Assembly: GCA_027364815.1 (NCBI GenBank)
Contig: DAHXOQ010000190.1
Location: 1-5,849, forward strand
Direction of reading: 5' to 3'
DNA from: Acidobacteriaceae bacterium
GTDB taxonomy: Bacteria; Acidobacteriota; Terriglobia; Terriglobales; Acidobacteriaceae
DNA: 5,849 nucleotides
Below the pieces are notes generated by a model. The model saw nothing but the letters and a program-made list of their open reading frames with translations, was not told the DNA's origin and made no database searches. Position 1 is the first letter of the stretch; every line of letters begins with the position of its first letter. The position numbers and the translations under genes are program-made. This document shows positions 5,467 to 5,849 of this stretch, piece by piece.

Positions 5467-5849
5467 ATGATCTTCAAACACACTATCGGCAATCGCGTTT
5501 ATTCATTCGACTCGCTACGCACCCTGCTCGCCCGCGCGACTCCCATGCGCAGCGGCGACCAACTCGCCGGCGTTGCCGCCAGCTCAGCCGAAGAACGTGT
5601 CGCCGCGCAATGCGCACTCGCCGACCTCCCTCTTGCGCATTTTCTCGCCGAGCAAATCATTCCCTACGAAACCGACGAAGTCACGCGCCTCATCGTTGAC
5701 ACTCACAACGCATCAGCCTTCGCGCCCATCGCCTCGCTCACCGTCGGCGAGTTTCGCAACTGGCTCCTTTCGGACGACGCCACCGGCTCTGAAATCACCG
5801 CACTCTCTTGCGCGCTCACGCCTGAGATAGTCGCGGCCGTCAGCAAACT
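5467..5849 (+). CDS. eutB: Ethanolamine ammonia-lyase large subunit EutB (N-terminal part; 3' end beyond window)
   Basis: 127 complete codons plus two bases are visible, open to the right edge; the full protein is usually about 450-460 residues. With EutC it forms the adenosylcobalamin-dependent lyase that converts ethanolamine to acetaldehyde and ammonia. The start reads MIFKHTIGNRVYSFDSLRTL, followed by RSGDQLAGVAASSAEERVAA at 28-47, the most diagnostic EutB N-terminal block. IPYETDEVTRLIVD at 65-78, VGEFRNWLLSDD at 93-104 and LTPEIVAAVSK at 117-127 follow the same order as in the E. coli protein. The substrate and cobalamin residues lie further downstream and cannot be checked. No proper Shine-Dalgarno precedes the ATG (a weak GAAGAAAA ends 16 bases upstream), but the homologous N-terminus begins exactly here. 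eutC is expected next. No shell-protein gene is seen upstream, so a free cytosolic enzyme rather than a microcompartment is possible but unproven. Confidence 0.93.
   Translation, partial: MIFKHTIGNRVYSFDSLRTLLARATPMRSGDQLAGVAASSAEERVAAQCALADLPLAHFLAEQIIPYETDEVTRLIVDTHNASAFAPIASLTVGEFRNWLLSDDATGSEITALSCALTPEIVAAVSK

Noticed and set aside
5573..5830. An 85-codon plus-strand open frame within the eutB segment
   Set aside because: It is a different frame from the clearly conserved EutB reading and is Pro/Ser-rich with no motif; a shadow of eutB.

Overview
The window is ordinary, densely coding, moderately GC-rich bacterial chromosome. Five protein-coding genes are visible, two of them cut by the window edges. 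The best taxonomic guess is an acidobacterium (Acidobacteriota, Terriglobia-like). It rests mainly on the short TonB-like protein, whose C-terminal wording (YPAIAR, WRYRPYLLNGEAVEVET) is the version I associate with the many single-helix TonB proteins of that phylum. The secreted GH37 trehalase and the C/G-ended codon use fit but do not prove it. No rRNA, tRNA, CRISPR array, insertion sequence, phage gene or defence gene is visible.

Layout. Positions 1-1618 (minus strand) hold a secreted alpha,alpha-trehalase that lacks only its C-terminal end. A 273-bp divergent intergenic region follows, with two perfect 6-bp inverted repeats. Positions 1892-2605 (plus) encode a single-helix energy-transducer TonB-like protein behind a strong Shine-Dalgarno. 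Positions 2678-4150 (plus) encode a Cca-type tRNA nucleotidyltransferase with an HD domain. Its stop overlaps by ATGA the start of 4147-5334 (plus), a flavoprotein of the HI0933/YhiN family. An AT-rich 132-bp gap follows, and from 5467 to the right edge lies the 5' part of eutB, the large subunit of ethanolamine ammonia-lyase.

How they fit together. The trehalase (periplasmic trehalose breakdown), the TonB-like protein (energy transfer to outer-membrane transporters) and EutB (ethanolamine catabolism) are separate transcription units with loosely related nutrient-scavenging roles. The tightest link is cca-yhiN. The flavoprotein matches the E. coli YhiN type, which I recall as recently reported to be a 23S rRNA dihydrouridine synthase (RdsA). 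If that holds here, the overlapping pair would be an RNA-maturation operon: CCA-end synthesis on tRNA plus dihydrouridine formation on rRNA. The junction also contains a run of six A placed so that a -1 slip would fuse the two proteins in frame. I see no clearly new multi-gene system; the cca-yhiN junction is the most interesting spot.
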